Positions 30,502 through 40,155 of a stretch of 44,146 nt of DNA are shown here, piece after piece (position 1 is the first letter of the stretch; each line of letters opens with the position of its first letter). Made by a program: the position numbers and the translations under genes. The notes beneath the pieces were generated by a model. That model was not told where the DNA came from. It was given only the letters and a program-made list of their open reading frames with translations, and made no database searches. The stretch is from a virus, in the IMG/VR virus record IMGVR_UViG_3300023223_000553, positions 1-44,146 of that record. One strand, written 5' to 3'.

Positions 30502-31560
30502 TTAGCTTACGACTGAAGCTGTGTAGAACTGGATAACCGCGTTATCATCCTGGAGGCCAGAATTGTCACGATTGAAACGAATCTTGGTTACACCTTTGAT
30601 GTCCCCAACGGCTACGCCAAGCTGATTGCCATAGTCAAAATCCTTCTCAGTCCATTGAATATGACCGCGCTGACCATCCATTAAAGGAGCACCAGCCCAG
30701 TTTACAGCACATGCACCAGCACCTACGAGTAGGTTACGAGCGACAAATACAGAACCAGCATTCTCTTCACGCTTAATCTTATCACATTCGATGATTGTAA
30801 CACCATCGATATCAGTAATTCCACCTTCGAAGAAAGCAGCACGACCTTTACCTTCTTCCCGAGCGTACGCAGTATAATCAGGATCTGACTTAAGATCTTG
30901 TAGTGACCACGGATCAAGGAATAAAAGGAATGATTGCTTACCAAATGCAGCATCTTTGAACGGCTTAATCTTTTCAGCAGCACCGGCATTACCAGTAATT
31001 GCATGAAGCTTAAGGCGACGGATACCTTTAACAGTAGTCACGTCAGTAGTAGCGATATCATTGATACCATCTGCAGGAACTGAAGCGCTATGAGTAGCAG
31101 TTGAATCAGCAGCAAGCTCACGGTTGGTTGTAGGAGCTGCAGACATTGCATCAAACATACTATTATCAGTCTCTTGAGTCTTCCAGTCAAGGAGGATCTC
31201 ACGAGCGTTCATACCATGATTGATAGAAGTACGCTGATCACTCATGCCAAGACGGAAACGAACAGCGTTACGTCTTTCGATAGCAGTCAGAGTCTGATCA
31301 CCATAGTTCATATCTTGTTCTTTACCTTCTAGAGAAACAGCGCCGGTGACGCCAGAATCTTGATCTAGTAGATAAGACTTAGGTAGTGTTAGTTTGTCGC
31401 CCGCTTCTTTTTCAAGTTCACGCTTAACAATAACAGGAGCCTTCATACTCTCGCCCATAAAAGGCATAAAGTACAATTCTTCAACGTGCTCCTTGAACAT
31501 TTCGTCTGACCACTGTTGTTGGGTCAACTCATGAGTTGTTGGGATATCTAAAATAGCCAT
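30502..31560 (-). CDS. Major capsid protein, N4-gp56/DUF4043-like, 352 aa
   Basis: HELTQQQWSDEMFKEHVEELYFMPFMG followed by KRELEKEAGDKLTLPKSYLL, and SLEGKEQDMNYGDQTLTAIERRNAVRFRLGMSDQRTSINHG, match the N4-gp56/DUF4043 (HK97-fold) coat family: a conserved N-terminal helix, then the spine helix. GAGG precedes ATG 31560. It follows the scaffold and precedes the decoration-like gene, the normal order. Confidence 0.9.
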   Translation of the reverse strand: MAILDIPTTHELTQQQWSDEMFKEHVEELYFMPFMGESMKAPVIVKRELEKEAGDKLTLPKSYLLDQDSGVTGAVSLEGKEQDMNYGDQTLTAIERRNAVRFRLGMSDQRTSINHGMNAREILLDWKTQETDNSMFDAMSAAPTTNRELAADSTATHSASVPADGINDIATTDVTTVKGIRRLKLHAITGNAGAAEKIKPFKDAAFGKQSFLLFLDPWSLQDLKSDPDYTAYAREEGKGRAAFFEGGITDIDGVTIIECDKIKREENAGSVFVARNLLVGAGACAVNWAGAPLMDGQRGHIQWTEKDFDYGNQLGVAVGDIKGVTKIRFNRDNSGLQDDNAVIQFYTASVVS

Positions 31561-31576
31561 TATGACTTACCTCGTT

Positions 31577-32431
31577 TTATCGTCTACCTCCCTTCCCGGC
31601 TTTAAATAATCCTGACATAGTGTCTTTACCCTTAGTGGTAGAGGACGCTTTTACAGGGGCCGAAGAAGGAATCTTTCGTAGATTAGTTGTTGATTTATTT
31701 TTACCTTCTTCCAATTCTTTAAGGATCTTCACACGGAGTTGTGCTTCTAATGCTTCAGCGTCTACCGGATTGGTATTAGCTTCCTGAAGCTTCTTGCCCT
31801 CTTCATACGCTGCTTTAGCTCTGTTAGGGGCTTCTTGAATTCTAGCAATTACCTCAGGATGATAAGCCTGTACTTTAAGAAGATTACTGATTACATCATC
31901 ATAGTCAGTATTCATGGCTCTCTGTACTCCTTCATCAATAGCAAGCTGTTGATTCCCTTGAGGCTGGGACTGTTGCGACTGTTGGGTATAACCCAAATCA
32001 GCGGCCATAAGTCTAAACCATTCCTTAGGGTCAGAGTATTGAAGGTCACTCAATTCTTCTTGAGTATATTCTTTTTCTTTCGGCTGCTCTTTAACATCTT
32101 TAAAAGTATCAAACTCTTGCTTAAGGTCATTGAAGCGGCGGTCATTATAGGATTGATTATCCCGATGCTGCTTTTCAACGCCCTCTTTCTTGAGTTTCTC
32201 AGATTCATATAAAGACTTATAATCAACCGGTTCCTGTGTAGATTCTCCCTCTGTCTCAGCTTGAACCAATGGCTCTACTTCAACATTAGGCGTTTCTTCT
32301 ACTTGGGTTTGCTCAAGTCCAGATTCTTCAGAAGGTAATACATCCGCAAGGGTAGCTGTCGCATCCGTGGTTGCTTCCACTCCTGTTGTCTTGTTACTGC
32401 CTGCGTTAAACAGGCCATCAAGTTCTGGCAT
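31577..32431 (-). CDS. Scaffolding protein, 284 aa
   Basis: An acidic, unstructured N-terminus (EESGLEQTQVEETPNVEVEPL), a Gln/Glu/Lys coiled coil (EKLKKEGVEKQHRDNQSYNDRRFNDLKQEF), and a basic C-terminus (TTKGKDTMSGLFKAGKGGRR) are the marks of phage scaffolds, whose basic end binds coat protein. It lies between portal and major capsid genes. Confidence 0.85.
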   Translation of the reverse strand: MPELDGLFNAGSNKTTGVEATTDATATLADVLPSEESGLEQTQVEETPNVEVEPLVQAETEGESTQEPVDYKSLYESEKLKKEGVEKQHRDNQSYNDRRFNDLKQEFDTFKDVKEQPKEKEYTQEELSDLQYSDPKEWFRLMAADLGYTQQSQQSQPQGNQQLAIDEGVQRAMNTDYDDVISNLLKVQAYHPEVIARIQEAPNRAKAAYEEGKKLQEANTNPVDAEALEAQLRVKILKELEEGKNKSTTNLRKIPSSAPVKASSTTKGKDTMSGLFKAGKGGRR

Positions 32432-32482
32432 TTTTATAACTCCGTGATTAGGGTAGCTTACGCATCCTGTTTATTTATGGGA

Positions 32483-34192
32483 TTAAGAGGTAGGTTGTCC
32501 ATCTCCACCCGCTGGCGGCGGCATTACTGCCTGTGCCAATTGTTCCTTATTTGGAAGATCTGTTGTTTTGATAATCTCTGTTAAAAACGCAGGATTATTC
32601 TGTAGCGCTGGTGCAACTTTAATCATCTCTACTAGACTATTAAGTGTTGCCTCATTCGCATTTGCTGACTTAGCTGATTCAGTTATAATTATATCATACT
32701 TAAATATTTCGCTTAGCTCATTAACTCTTGCTTCAACGAGGTTTCCACTACCATCATCTGCGAACTCAGTAGAATTGAGCTCAAGTTGAGTTATCTGACC
32801 ATTCGGAAGCTTGTAACGCATGATCTCTTTATCCGTCATGTACTGAGCCATAAGATAAACATATATCTCAGCCGCTTTCTTCTTAGTCTTTTCTAAGCAA
32901 TCATAAAGTGATGTGAGCACTGTGTTACCCTGTCTCAGCCTCATTGAGATAGCCGTGCCTGATCTTGCATTTGTATGCAGGCCTTGTAGTTCAGGGTTAA
33001 CACCAGATACTCTGTGCATAGCACTAACACCGATATCGAAATGCTGAAACGCCATCTGGGCATCACCGCGATTCTCTTCAATTCTAATCTTATTAGATGA
33101 TAAGGCACCGTCTTCAAAATCATTGATTACTGCATCAGGCTTACATATCTCTTCTTGGACTTTCTGAATATTAGATAGAGCCCCTTTCTCAGCAAGTATT
33201 TGTCTTGTGCCTAGTATGTGCATCGATTTTGAGAAGGATCTATTTATAACATCTTGAGGATCAACGAGATCTTTAACTAGTCCATAAGGGTCGCCGTGAC
33301 GATCTCTATTGTAGTGTGTAAATATAATTGGAAATTGATTGTGCTTTCTTCCGAATGATTGAGGTGAAACAATAAAGACAGAATCAGAGAAGACGCAATT
33401 GTACATTTCTGACTCATTGGTATCAGGATTTCTAAAGTAATACCAGCCCTCAATAATCTTAACTCGTTCCCTGTCTGTATCGACCCACTTCTTAGGGTCA
33501 TCAATTAGATCATCAAAATAATCTTTCTTTTCGCGGGTACGATTAACATTATCTTCTTCGTCTATATTAGCAGAGTGAACTAAGCTTTTTAACTCACTCT
33601 CTTTCTCCGGCCAAGCTTCTATAGCGACATCTAAATCAATCCACTTGGCCCTAAAGATGTGTCTTGCATCTTTATAATCAACTCTTTTACTACAGGCGTC
33701 TACAAATATCTCCTGCCAGTCTACATATTCACGGAATATCTCTTTATCATCTGAATCCCAGTCAACATAGAAATTACCTCTGCCACCAATGACCCCATCC
33801 TGAAAGGCTTTAGTCACTTCATAAGAGAAGTAATCCTCCTCGCCTTTTTGACGATAGAGATCTGTAAGTAGCTTAGATGTAATAGTGTCTGAATTCTCAA
33901 AGCCGACAAACTTAATATCTGTACGCCCTTGAATCTCTTGGCCTGTAAGTAGATTTACTATAGATTTTGTGAGATTGAACTTAAGTGGGGGCTGCTTTCT
34001 AGCTTGCATAATCTTTAACATATCAGGGGATAACTGATCACCATGATAGTAGTCATGCCACTTTCTAGCTTTGCGCCGCCACTCTCTTTCATTGTCAACG
34101 GCGGATCTATACCAACGATGGATCTTGACTAACTGATCCTTCTCCTCAGATGAAGCATCTTCATTCTCTATACTTGTCTCTAAGTTTGACAT
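32483..34192 (-). CDS. Portal protein, P22-like, 569 aa
   Basis: IHRWYRSAVDNEREWRRKARKWHDYYHGDQLSPDML and QPPLKFNLTKSIVNLLTGQEIQGRTDIKFVG are typical of the P22-type portal N-terminus. A long stem helix region (SGTAISMRLRQGNTVLTSLYDCLEKTKKKAAEIYVYL) and C-terminal crown helices follow. First gene of the leftward structural operon; the terminase genes lie divergently on the other side of the promoter region. Confidence 0.9.
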   Translation of the reverse strand: MSNLETSIENEDASSEEKDQLVKIHRWYRSAVDNEREWRRKARKWHDYYHGDQLSPDMLKIMQARKQPPLKFNLTKSIVNLLTGQEIQGRTDIKFVGFENSDTITSKLLTDLYRQKGEEDYFSYEVTKAFQDGVIGGRGNFYVDWDSDDKEIFREYVDWQEIFVDACSKRVDYKDARHIFRAKWIDLDVAIEAWPEKESELKSLVHSANIDEEDNVNRTREKKDYFDDLIDDPKKWVDTDRERVKIIEGWYYFRNPDTNESEMYNCVFSDSVFIVSPQSFGRKHNQFPIIFTHYNRDRHGDPYGLVKDLVDPQDVINRSFSKSMHILGTRQILAEKGALSNIQKVQEEICKPDAVINDFEDGALSSNKIRIEENRGDAQMAFQHFDIGVSAMHRVSGVNPELQGLHTNARSGTAISMRLRQGNTVLTSLYDCLEKTKKKAAEIYVYLMAQYMTDKEIMRYKLPNGQITQLELNSTEFADDGSGNLVEARVNELSEIFKYDIIITESAKSANANEATLNSLVEMIKVAPALQNNPAFLTEIIKTTDLPNKEQLAQAVMPPPAGGDGQPTS

Positions 34193-34313
34193 GGCTCACC
34201 GAATTATGAATTGATTTGTATTGGTTATATCAATAATGTATACTAACTTCATTGATATATGCAATGTCTGTCAAGTTTAAAATAGAAGATAATTAAACAT
34301 TTAAGGTGAGTGG
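34193..34313. promoter_or_regulatory. Divergent late promoter region between portal and terminase
   Basis: This 121-bp AT-rich gap separates two divergent late operons. Leftward candidates: TTGCAT (34264-34259), 16 bases, TATACA (34242-34237); and a CTTGACAGACAT box (34275-34264) resembling that at 2514-2525. Rightward candidate: TTGATA (34252-34257), 18 bases, TTTAAA. ATTG...CAAT inverted repeats occur around 34229. Which boxes are used cannot be decided by eye. Confidence 0.5.
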
Positions 34314-34709
34314 ATGGCTTTAAAAACTGAAGAGAAGCTGCGGCGCAAAGGCAAAAAGAATCACGAACTCTTAGATGATATGATACTAAAAGTTCTTGAA
34401 GGCGATAATGCCGAAGAGGTCTTTCAGGCTTGGGCGTTAGCGGATCCCAAAGGGTTCATGACTCTCGCTAAAGATCGTAGTCCTAGAGTACAGCCAGTTG
34501 ATCAAGACCTTCAAAAAACACACATATCACTTAAATCAATAATGTATGATCTACCTGAAGTTGAGGATGTCCTTGGAGAAAACAAAAATCTAAAGTCTGA
34601 AAACAAAAAGCTCACTACAGAGAATTCTAATCTAACTGAGCAGGTAGATTTCCTTAACAAGAAAATGCAGAAGATGAGAGAGAAGTATGTCAAGTCAGAT
34701 AATAACTGA
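34314..34709 (+). CDS. Terminase small subunit-like protein, 131 aa
   Basis: It precedes and overlaps the large terminase gene, the normal order. The N-terminus is basic (KTEEKLRRKGKKNHELLDD) and may bind DNA. The C-terminus is a regular coiled coil with leucines and asparagines in heptads (LGENKNLKSENKKLTTENSNLTEQVDFL). Small terminases oligomerise through such helices. No HTH is clear, so the call rests mainly on position. AAGGTGAG precedes ATG 34314. Confidence 0.65.
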   Translation: MALKTEEKLRRKGKKNHELLDDMILKVLEGDNAEEVFQAWALADPKGFMTLAKDRSPRVQPVDQDLQKTHISLKSIMYDLPEVEDVLGENKNLKSENKKLTTENSNLTEQVDFLNKKMQKMREKYVKSDNN

Positions 34710-36261
34710 TGGAGAGCTAAAGGATAGCCGCAAGAAGCTTCAAATGTATATGAAGTTCTGGCAGAAGAACCCTGTCGCTTTTATCTATATGCTTCAAGTT
34801 GCGAACATCCTGCCTTATCAAGCTGAGATTATACAATCACTTGTAGATCATAAGAGAACTATTGTAAGATCTGGTCACGGATTAGGTAAGACTTTTATCA
34901 TGGCTTTGGCCGCTGTATGGTGGATGTGCACTCACTTTATCAAAGGTGAAGGCTGTTCCATTATCGTGACATCTCCTTCTGCAGCTAACTTGACCACTGT
35001 ATTTATGCCTCAACTATCCAAGTGTATTGATCTACTACCTGATTATTTTAAGAATCATTTCGAGATCACCGCTGAATCTATCTATCAAGTAGAAGATTCT
35101 AGAGGCTGGCGCTTAGATTTGCGTACTGCGAGAAAAGAGAATCCTGACGCTATGGCCGGGCAGCATAATGTATTATTCCTTATTGATGAATGGTCTGGTG
35201 TTCCTATTGAGATCTACCGAGTAGTTGAGGGAGCTATGTCAGATGAAGGCTCAAGAATCCTTGCTATCGGTAACCCTATCAGAAGAACTGGGTGGGGCTA
35301 TGAAGCGTTCACTAAGAATAAAGCACTATGGAAAATCTTTCACTTAGATGGATCTTACTACACGCACGATAAAGAGTTTGAAACTATATGGTATGATGGC
35401 GCTGGTGTTGAACACTCTGATATGAATAATGGTCGTGTTGATCCCAAAGAAGTAAAGAAGTGGCTAGATATAGCTGGTGGTAATGTAGATGGTTATGATT
35501 ATAGAATCCGTGTTACTGGTGATTTTCCTCTCGCTGGTAAGAATCAGTTTATATCCCTAAAGGTAATTGAGCCATGTTTTAAGACTGACTTTCATAAAGA
35601 TGAGGATAAGTCTCATAGCTTAGGTCTCGACCCTGCTACAAGTGGCGGTGATGATATAGCTCTTGTTCATCGTTGGGGAGCTAATCTCATGAGCGTTAAG
35701 ACTTGGCAGCAAGCGGATACACGAAAAATTGCTTACCAGGTTAGAGATTGGCTTAGATCTGAAGGCGCTAAATATAAGTTTAAATTCATCGCCATTGATG
35801 CAATCGGTGACGGCAAAGGTGTATATGACTCAATAAGAGAGATGTTCGATAGAGGCGAGATCAAAAACCTCGATGCAGTTTTTCAGTATAAGTCATCCTA
35901 TGAAGCTACTAACAAAGAGAGATATGATAGACTAAGAGATGAATCTTGGGATAAGATGAGAAGTTGGTTTATCAATGAGAACCCTCATTTCTCCAGATTG
36001 TACACTAATCTATGTGAAGAACTTAGAGAGGAACTTGTAGGATTAACTTCTGATTTTACAGTACATGGTAAGCTTAAGCTCGAATCCAAGAGAGATCTTA
36101 GGAAGAGAGGAATCAAATCACCGAATATTGGAGATGCACTTGCTATGACATTTAGTAGGCATGATGATATTCAAATGACAAAAAAGAAAGATCGATATGA
36201 ACAGGCTTTAGAGGAATATGCTCGTGGACGAAGCGCTTCTATGCCTTGGAATGTAGTATAA
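34687..36261 (+). CDS. terL: Terminase large subunit, 524 aa
   Basis: Walker A GHGLGKT (63-69) in TIVRSGHGLGKTF, Walker B VLFLIDEW with D167/E168, and the C-terminal RNase H-like nuclease with LGLDPATSGGDD, AIDAIGDGKG and NIGDALAM supply the ATPase and nuclease acidic residues. It packages DNA through the portal. It overlaps the small-subunit-like gene by 23 bases. Confidence 0.97.
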   Translation: MSSQIITDGELKDSRKKLQMYMKFWQKNPVAFIYMLQVANILPYQAEIIQSLVDHKRTIVRSGHGLGKTFIMALAAVWWMCTHFIKGEGCSIIVTSPSAANLTTVFMPQLSKCIDLLPDYFKNHFEITAESIYQVEDSRGWRLDLRTARKENPDAMAGQHNVLFLIDEWSGVPIEIYRVVEGAMSDEGSRILAIGNPIRRTGWGYEAFTKNKALWKIFHLDGSYYTHDKEFETIWYDGAGVEHSDMNNGRVDPKEVKKWLDIAGGNVDGYDYRIRVTGDFPLAGKNQFISLKVIEPCFKTDFHKDEDKSHSLGLDPATSGGDDIALVHRWGANLMSVKTWQQADTRKIAYQVRDWLRSEGAKYKFKFIAIDAIGDGKGVYDSIREMFDRGEIKNLDAVFQYKSSYEATNKERYDRLRDESWDKMRSWFINENPHFSRLYTNLCEELREELVGLTSDFTVHGKLKLESKRDLRKRGIKSPNIGDALAMTFSRHDDIQMTKKKDRYEQALEEYARGRSASMPWNVV

Positions 36262-36275
36262 AAGGAGACTGGACA

Positions 36276-36839
36276 ATGCCAAGAGGAAAAATGAGTGATG
36301 AGCAAAAGCGTAAGATATCAGAAGCCGCAAAAAAGCGACACGCCGAAAAGAAAGCCGCGAAAGAAGCCGAGGAAGTAAAGATCCCTGAGGTTAGTATTGA
36401 GCAAGAAATGGCTGATATGGCTGAAGCTGGTCAGGATACTATTAAGCAACAGGTTATAGCAGACGCTATTGCAGCGGCATTATCTAAACTTGCTGGCGAA
36501 GAATCACCCACTAAGAGAATAAATAAAAACAAATGCATAAGGCATCCTCTTCAAGATGTAAAGCCGGGCGAGAATTGCGAGAAATGTATTGTCGCTACAC
36601 AAAGACACGCGCAAAGTGTCGCACTAAAGAAGCATGTATTACCTTGCCCTAAGTGTGGTGAGCAGAAGAAAGAAGAAGATGGTGGATGCATAAAGACTTT
36701 TTATAGTAAACGTGGTCATTTCGCATGTGCTATGTGTGAATTAGATTACAATATAAAAGGAGAGTGTGTTACATGGCAAGGCGCTAAAGCTGGAAATGTA
36801 CTGAATAATGAATTAGTATATAGAAAGAATAGAATGTAG
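36276..36839 (+). CDS. Zinc-binding protein with NUMOD3-like basic N-terminus, 187 aa
   Basis: ATG 36276 follows AGGAG by eight bases and is preferred to ATG 36246, which lies inside terL. The N-terminus MPRGKMSDEQKRKISEAAKKRHAEK resembles the DNA-binding NUMOD3 motif of homing endonucleases. C-terminal Cys pairs C-x(n)-CEKC, CPKC and CAMC give two zinc sites. No nuclease motif is present. Possibly a packaging or DNA-binding accessory. Confidence 0.65.
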   Translation: MPRGKMSDEQKRKISEAAKKRHAEKKAAKEAEEVKIPEVSIEQEMADMAEAGQDTIKQQVIADAIAAALSKLAGEESPTKRINKNKCIRHPLQDVKPGENCEKCIVATQRHAQSVALKKHVLPCPKCGEQKKEEDGGCIKTFYSKRGHFACAMCELDYNIKGECVTWQGAKAGNVLNNELVYRKNRM

Positions 36840-36881
36840 ACTGGTTACTTTTTTTGTGGACGCAATTTAAGGTAGGTCAAG

Positions 36882-37187
36882 ATGAGTAATGCAGGTAGCT
36901 TAGGAAGAAGAGATTTCAGAGGGGCTGGTGATGAGGAGTTAATTGGTGTAGCTACATCAGCTATTCTATTATCATCAGGAGCGAATGTTACATTTGGTAA
37001 TCCCGATTTCGGTGATGATTATTATGTCCCTCGATTTATGACTGCCAACACTGATGGAACTGTGATTATTACAGGCTGGAATAGCGATGATTCTCCTCTG
37101 ACAAGAAATGTTGTAGCTGGTCAAATTATCCACTTTAGGCCAAAGGCTATTACTGGTGGAACTGCTGACGTAGTATTGGAATACTAA
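36882..37187 (+). CDS. Hypothetical structural-type protein, 101 aa
   Basis: A beta-rich protein (ELIGVATSAILLSSGANVTFG; DGTVIITGWN; VVAGQIIHFRPKAITGGTADVVLEY) ending just before the adhesin gene. Its sequence looks like a small beta-sandwich found in phage heads or fibres. AAGGTAGG precedes ATG 36882. No firm family. Confidence 0.55.
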   Translation: MSNAGSLGRRDFRGAGDEELIGVATSAILLSSGANVTFGNPDFGDDYYVPRFMTANTDGTVIITGWNSDDSPLTRNVVAGQIIHFRPKAITGGTADVVLEY

Positions 37188-37188
37188 A

Positions 37189-39342
37189 ATGTTACAGGTC
37201 GGGCCGCATGTTCGGCCACACACTTCCTTTGTTTCAACATTTGGTGGTATTGATCACTTCGCTGGAACGTTTGATACAGAGAAACTTGGGGGAACAGGCT
37301 CAGCAACCAAAGTACTTGTAATGCCTTACGCTAGTGGGGTTTACACTACGCACTGGGGTGACGGTAGCTTTGATACACTCAATAGCCACACATACGCTTC
37401 AGGCGGGGAATGGTTTGTAGAGGTATTTGAACCTGTCACAACATTCCGATACAACAACACCGGCGACTGCCTAAAGTTAGTTGATATGATCAGCCTTGGC
37501 GATGGTTTCGAGATCAATAATTCTGGTGTTTGGAACGGCTGTAGAAATATGGTTTACTCTACCACTGACACACCGATCATAAATTCGGCGAATCTATCCA
37601 ACACCTTTTCGGCTTGCGAGAAGATGAACGGGAATGTCGGTAACTGGGACTTAAGCCTTTGTGATAACCTGACTAATATGTTCTTCGGAGCTTTTATCTA
37701 CGTGGGGACTGGAATAGAGAGCTGGGATGTCGGAAACTGCACAAACTTCAGTCAGATGTTCTTTGCCTCTCCGGTATCCGCACCTATCGGCTCTTGGGAT
37801 ATGACCAGCGCCACTACCATCAGCGGTATGTTCCGATCTTCTAGTAGCTTCAATGTAGACGTAGATGCTTGGGACACTAGCAATATTCAGACAATGAACC
37901 ACGTGTTTAATGGTACGAGTATGACCCACGACCTAAATAATTGGGACATGGGATCAGTTGTTACTATTCATGCGATATTCGGCTCCACGGCTTACAATGG
38001 CGACATTACCGGCTGGACATTCACTTCAGCAATCAGTGATACGTCTTGGGCTTTCGCAAATGCAATCTCATTCAATCAGGATGTCAGTGGTTGGAATATG
38101 GCCTCAGTAACTAACACAAGTAACATGTTTGGTAGTGCCTCGTCATTCAATCAAGACCTGACGGGCTGGAATGTCGGCAGCGTCACTAATATGGCTACGA
38201 TGTTTGATAATTCAGGCATGAGTAGAACTAACTACGATAACTTCCTTATTATGTGTAGTGGGCAAACCGTCCAATCCGGCGTTACGCTTGGAGCACAGGG
38301 TCTAAGTTATTCCTCGGCTGGTGTCGCGTCGCGCGACGACCTCGTTGATAACGACCTTTGGACAATTACAGATGAAGGCGAGGGCCGGAATTTTACTACC
38401 CTTGACTTAACATTTGATATGCACTACCCGATACCAACGCATACATCAAGCGCGGACTTCACTCACACTGTTGATTTTACCTTTGTGGATCTTACAGCGC
38501 AAGTGGCTGTACTATCAGGTGGTGTCAACGCTGTTAATGAATCATTTATTAGATTAGACCCAACAGATGGATCTGTTGATTTGTTAGTAAATCAAGGCGG
38601 TTTCCTTGCGGGATCTGCGGCGGCGTTTACTCCTGATCGAAACACTCATACATTGTCACTTGCTAGAGTAGGAAATGATTACACAATTCGCCTCGATGGT
38701 TCAATTATTCAGGTATTCAACCAGACAGCGGCTGACTTCTTAGTGGACAATATAGGAGTTAGAGCTGATTCAATGTCTCAAAGATTCTCAGGAGTCTTGG
38801 CAGATGTCAATCTAGCCAGCGGAGAGAGAGACTACTTTATTGATGAAAGGTGGACAGGCTCGACTCCAATACTGGTTGACTACGGGACTGACGGACTAGA
38901 TGGAACATCAGTGAATACCGATAGTGATGACAGTGAGCTATTTACCCCAGACGGGATCGACTGGCTTGGTCTTGAGTTAATCACGAATGGTGAGTTTGAC
39001 GCCGATACAAATTGGAATAAAGGCTCAGGCTGGACAATATCAGCTGGTACGGCTAGTTATGACGGGACTGGTGGAACTTCCAATCTGAATCAGACTGGTC
39101 TTGACGTAAGGACTAACTACTCATATAAAACGAGCTTAGATGTTGTTGCCAATACTGGTACAGGCACTAACCCAATCGACATTGGCGCTCTGCGGTATAA
39201 CTTCGATCATTTAGCTGCTGGCTTTCATTCATTTATAGAAGAGCAAACAACAGGAACTGACTACATGATATTCGGGAGAGCTTCAGAGCCCCTCGAAATT
39301 GATAATGTATTAGTTAAAAGAATTCTACAAGGAACGCCTTAA
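37189..39342 (+). CDS. BspA-type leucine-rich-repeat (DUF285) adhesin/fibre, 717 aa
   Basis: Residues about 25-90 look PKD-like (YTTHWGDGSFDTLNSHTYASGGEWFVEV). About 130-370 contain BspA/DUF285 repeats of the form WD...V..M..MF: ESWDVGNCTNFSQMF, SWDMTSATTISGMF, AWDTSNIQTMNHVF, NWDMGSVVTIHAIF, GWNMASVTNTSNMF, GWNVGSVTNMATMF. A LamG-like C-terminal half follows (VAVLSGGVNAVNESFIRLDPTDGSVDLLV). These repeats occur mainly in bacterial surface adhesins, so a receptor-binding virion protein is likely. Base composition looks richer in GC than the neighbours. Confidence 0.8.
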   Translation: MLQVGPHVRPHTSFVSTFGGIDHFAGTFDTEKLGGTGSATKVLVMPYASGVYTTHWGDGSFDTLNSHTYASGGEWFVEVFEPVTTFRYNNTGDCLKLVDMISLGDGFEINNSGVWNGCRNMVYSTTDTPIINSANLSNTFSACEKMNGNVGNWDLSLCDNLTNMFFGAFIYVGTGIESWDVGNCTNFSQMFFASPVSAPIGSWDMTSATTISGMFRSSSSFNVDVDAWDTSNIQTMNHVFNGTSMTHDLNNWDMGSVVTIHAIFGSTAYNGDITGWTFTSAISDTSWAFANAISFNQDVSGWNMASVTNTSNMFGSASSFNQDLTGWNVGSVTNMATMFDNSGMSRTNYDNFLIMCSGQTVQSGVTLGAQGLSYSSAGVASRDDLVDNDLWTITDEGEGRNFTTLDLTFDMHYPIPTHTSSADFTHTVDFTFVDLTAQVAVLSGGVNAVNESFIRLDPTDGSVDLLVNQGGFLAGSAAAFTPDRNTHTLSLARVGNDYTIRLDGSIIQVFNQTAADFLVDNIGVRADSMSQRFSGVLADVNLASGERDYFIDERWTGSTPILVDYGTDGLDGTSVNTDSDDSELFTPDGIDWLGLELITNGEFDADTNWNKGSGWTISAGTASYDGTGGTSNLNQTGLDVRTNYSYKTSLDVVANTGTGTNPIDIGALRYNFDHLAAGFHSFIEEQTTGTDYMIFGRASEPLEIDNVLVKRILQGTP

Positions 39343-39794
39343 TGTCTAAAATATGCACACTAATAGCAATTCCCTCTGATATTATCGAGGGTTCGACTTA
39401 TGATATCCTAAATAAGCGCTGGCCTTTAGCCGCTTGCCATGATGGAATCAATAAGATATTTAATGGTTATGATGGGTCAGTTGATACTCATTTTATAGTT
39501 TCGGAGGAATTCAAAGAGGTGGAAGGCGAGCCCGATTATATAGGGCGTTTGGTTGTCTTATTGGCTCCTTACTTATTTGCTGAAAATAGAATTCAACCGA
39601 TACATATCCTAAAGCCGGTGATGAGTCAGCTATTTAGGCACCCGGCCTATAGGTTATTCTGTGGTAATTACCAAACCGTAGAAGAATTATCCATTGATTA
39701 TAAGTTAGTGTTTAGTGTAGACGTTGATGACTCAAAGGATCTTGCGACATTAAACGCAGAATCAAGAATTTTATTAAAACAATCAATAGGATAA
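39342..39794 (+). CDS. Hypothetical protein, 150 aa, after the adhesin
   Basis: ATG 39342 overlaps the upstream TAA (TAATG). The protein is alpha-beta mixed (KICTLIAIPSDIIEGSTYDILNKRWPLAACHDGINKIFNG; DYIGRLVVLLAPYLF) and has no membrane segment. No family recognised; its coupling to the adhesin suggests a chaperone or attachment factor. Confidence 0.6.
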   Translation: MSKICTLIAIPSDIIEGSTYDILNKRWPLAACHDGINKIFNGYDGSVDTHFIVSEEFKEVEGEPDYIGRLVVLLAPYLFAENRIQPIHILKPVMSQLFRHPAYRLFCGNYQTVEELSIDYKLVFSVDVDDSKDLATLNAESRILLKQSIG

Positions 39795-39808
39795 TAAAGG
39801 GCATTTGA

Positions 39809-40132
39809 ATGAGTTGTGATCATAATGTACGAACAGACACTAAAAAGAAATCTCAGTATTGCCTAGTCTATCATGATACAGATCTTCAGATGGCCGGGCA
39901 TACTAGAGGCCAAACTTCTAGCAGGCATACTACTGAAACCTTATCTACACCACAGAAGTTGATTGATAGGGGGTTGGCTCTTGGGTTGACATTTACCACA
40001 AACCACCTAATTGGCGCTCTTGAAGATGGCGTAACATTACCACAATCTAACCTTGATAGTTTATTGGCTGTCGTTTGGAATATGGATTACGATATTATAA
40101 AAAGAATGGAAGCGTTAGGATATACAAAGTAA
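39809..40132 (+). CDS. Hypothetical protein, 107 aa
   Basis: It begins with MSCDHNVRTDTKKKSQYCLVYHD and continues polar (RGQTSSRHTTETLSTPQKLIDRGLALG), then helical (SNLDSLLAVVWNMDYDIIKRMEALGY). ATG 39809 is preceded by AAAGGGCATTTGA. It is placed between the two fibre-type genes. Not recognised. Confidence 0.6.
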   Translation: MSCDHNVRTDTKKKSQYCLVYHDTDLQMAGHTRGQTSSRHTTETLSTPQKLIDRGLALGLTFTTNHLIGALEDGVTLPQSNLDSLLAVVWNMDYDIIKRMEALGYTK

Positions 40133-40155
40133 ACACACAACCATAAGGGCAAACT

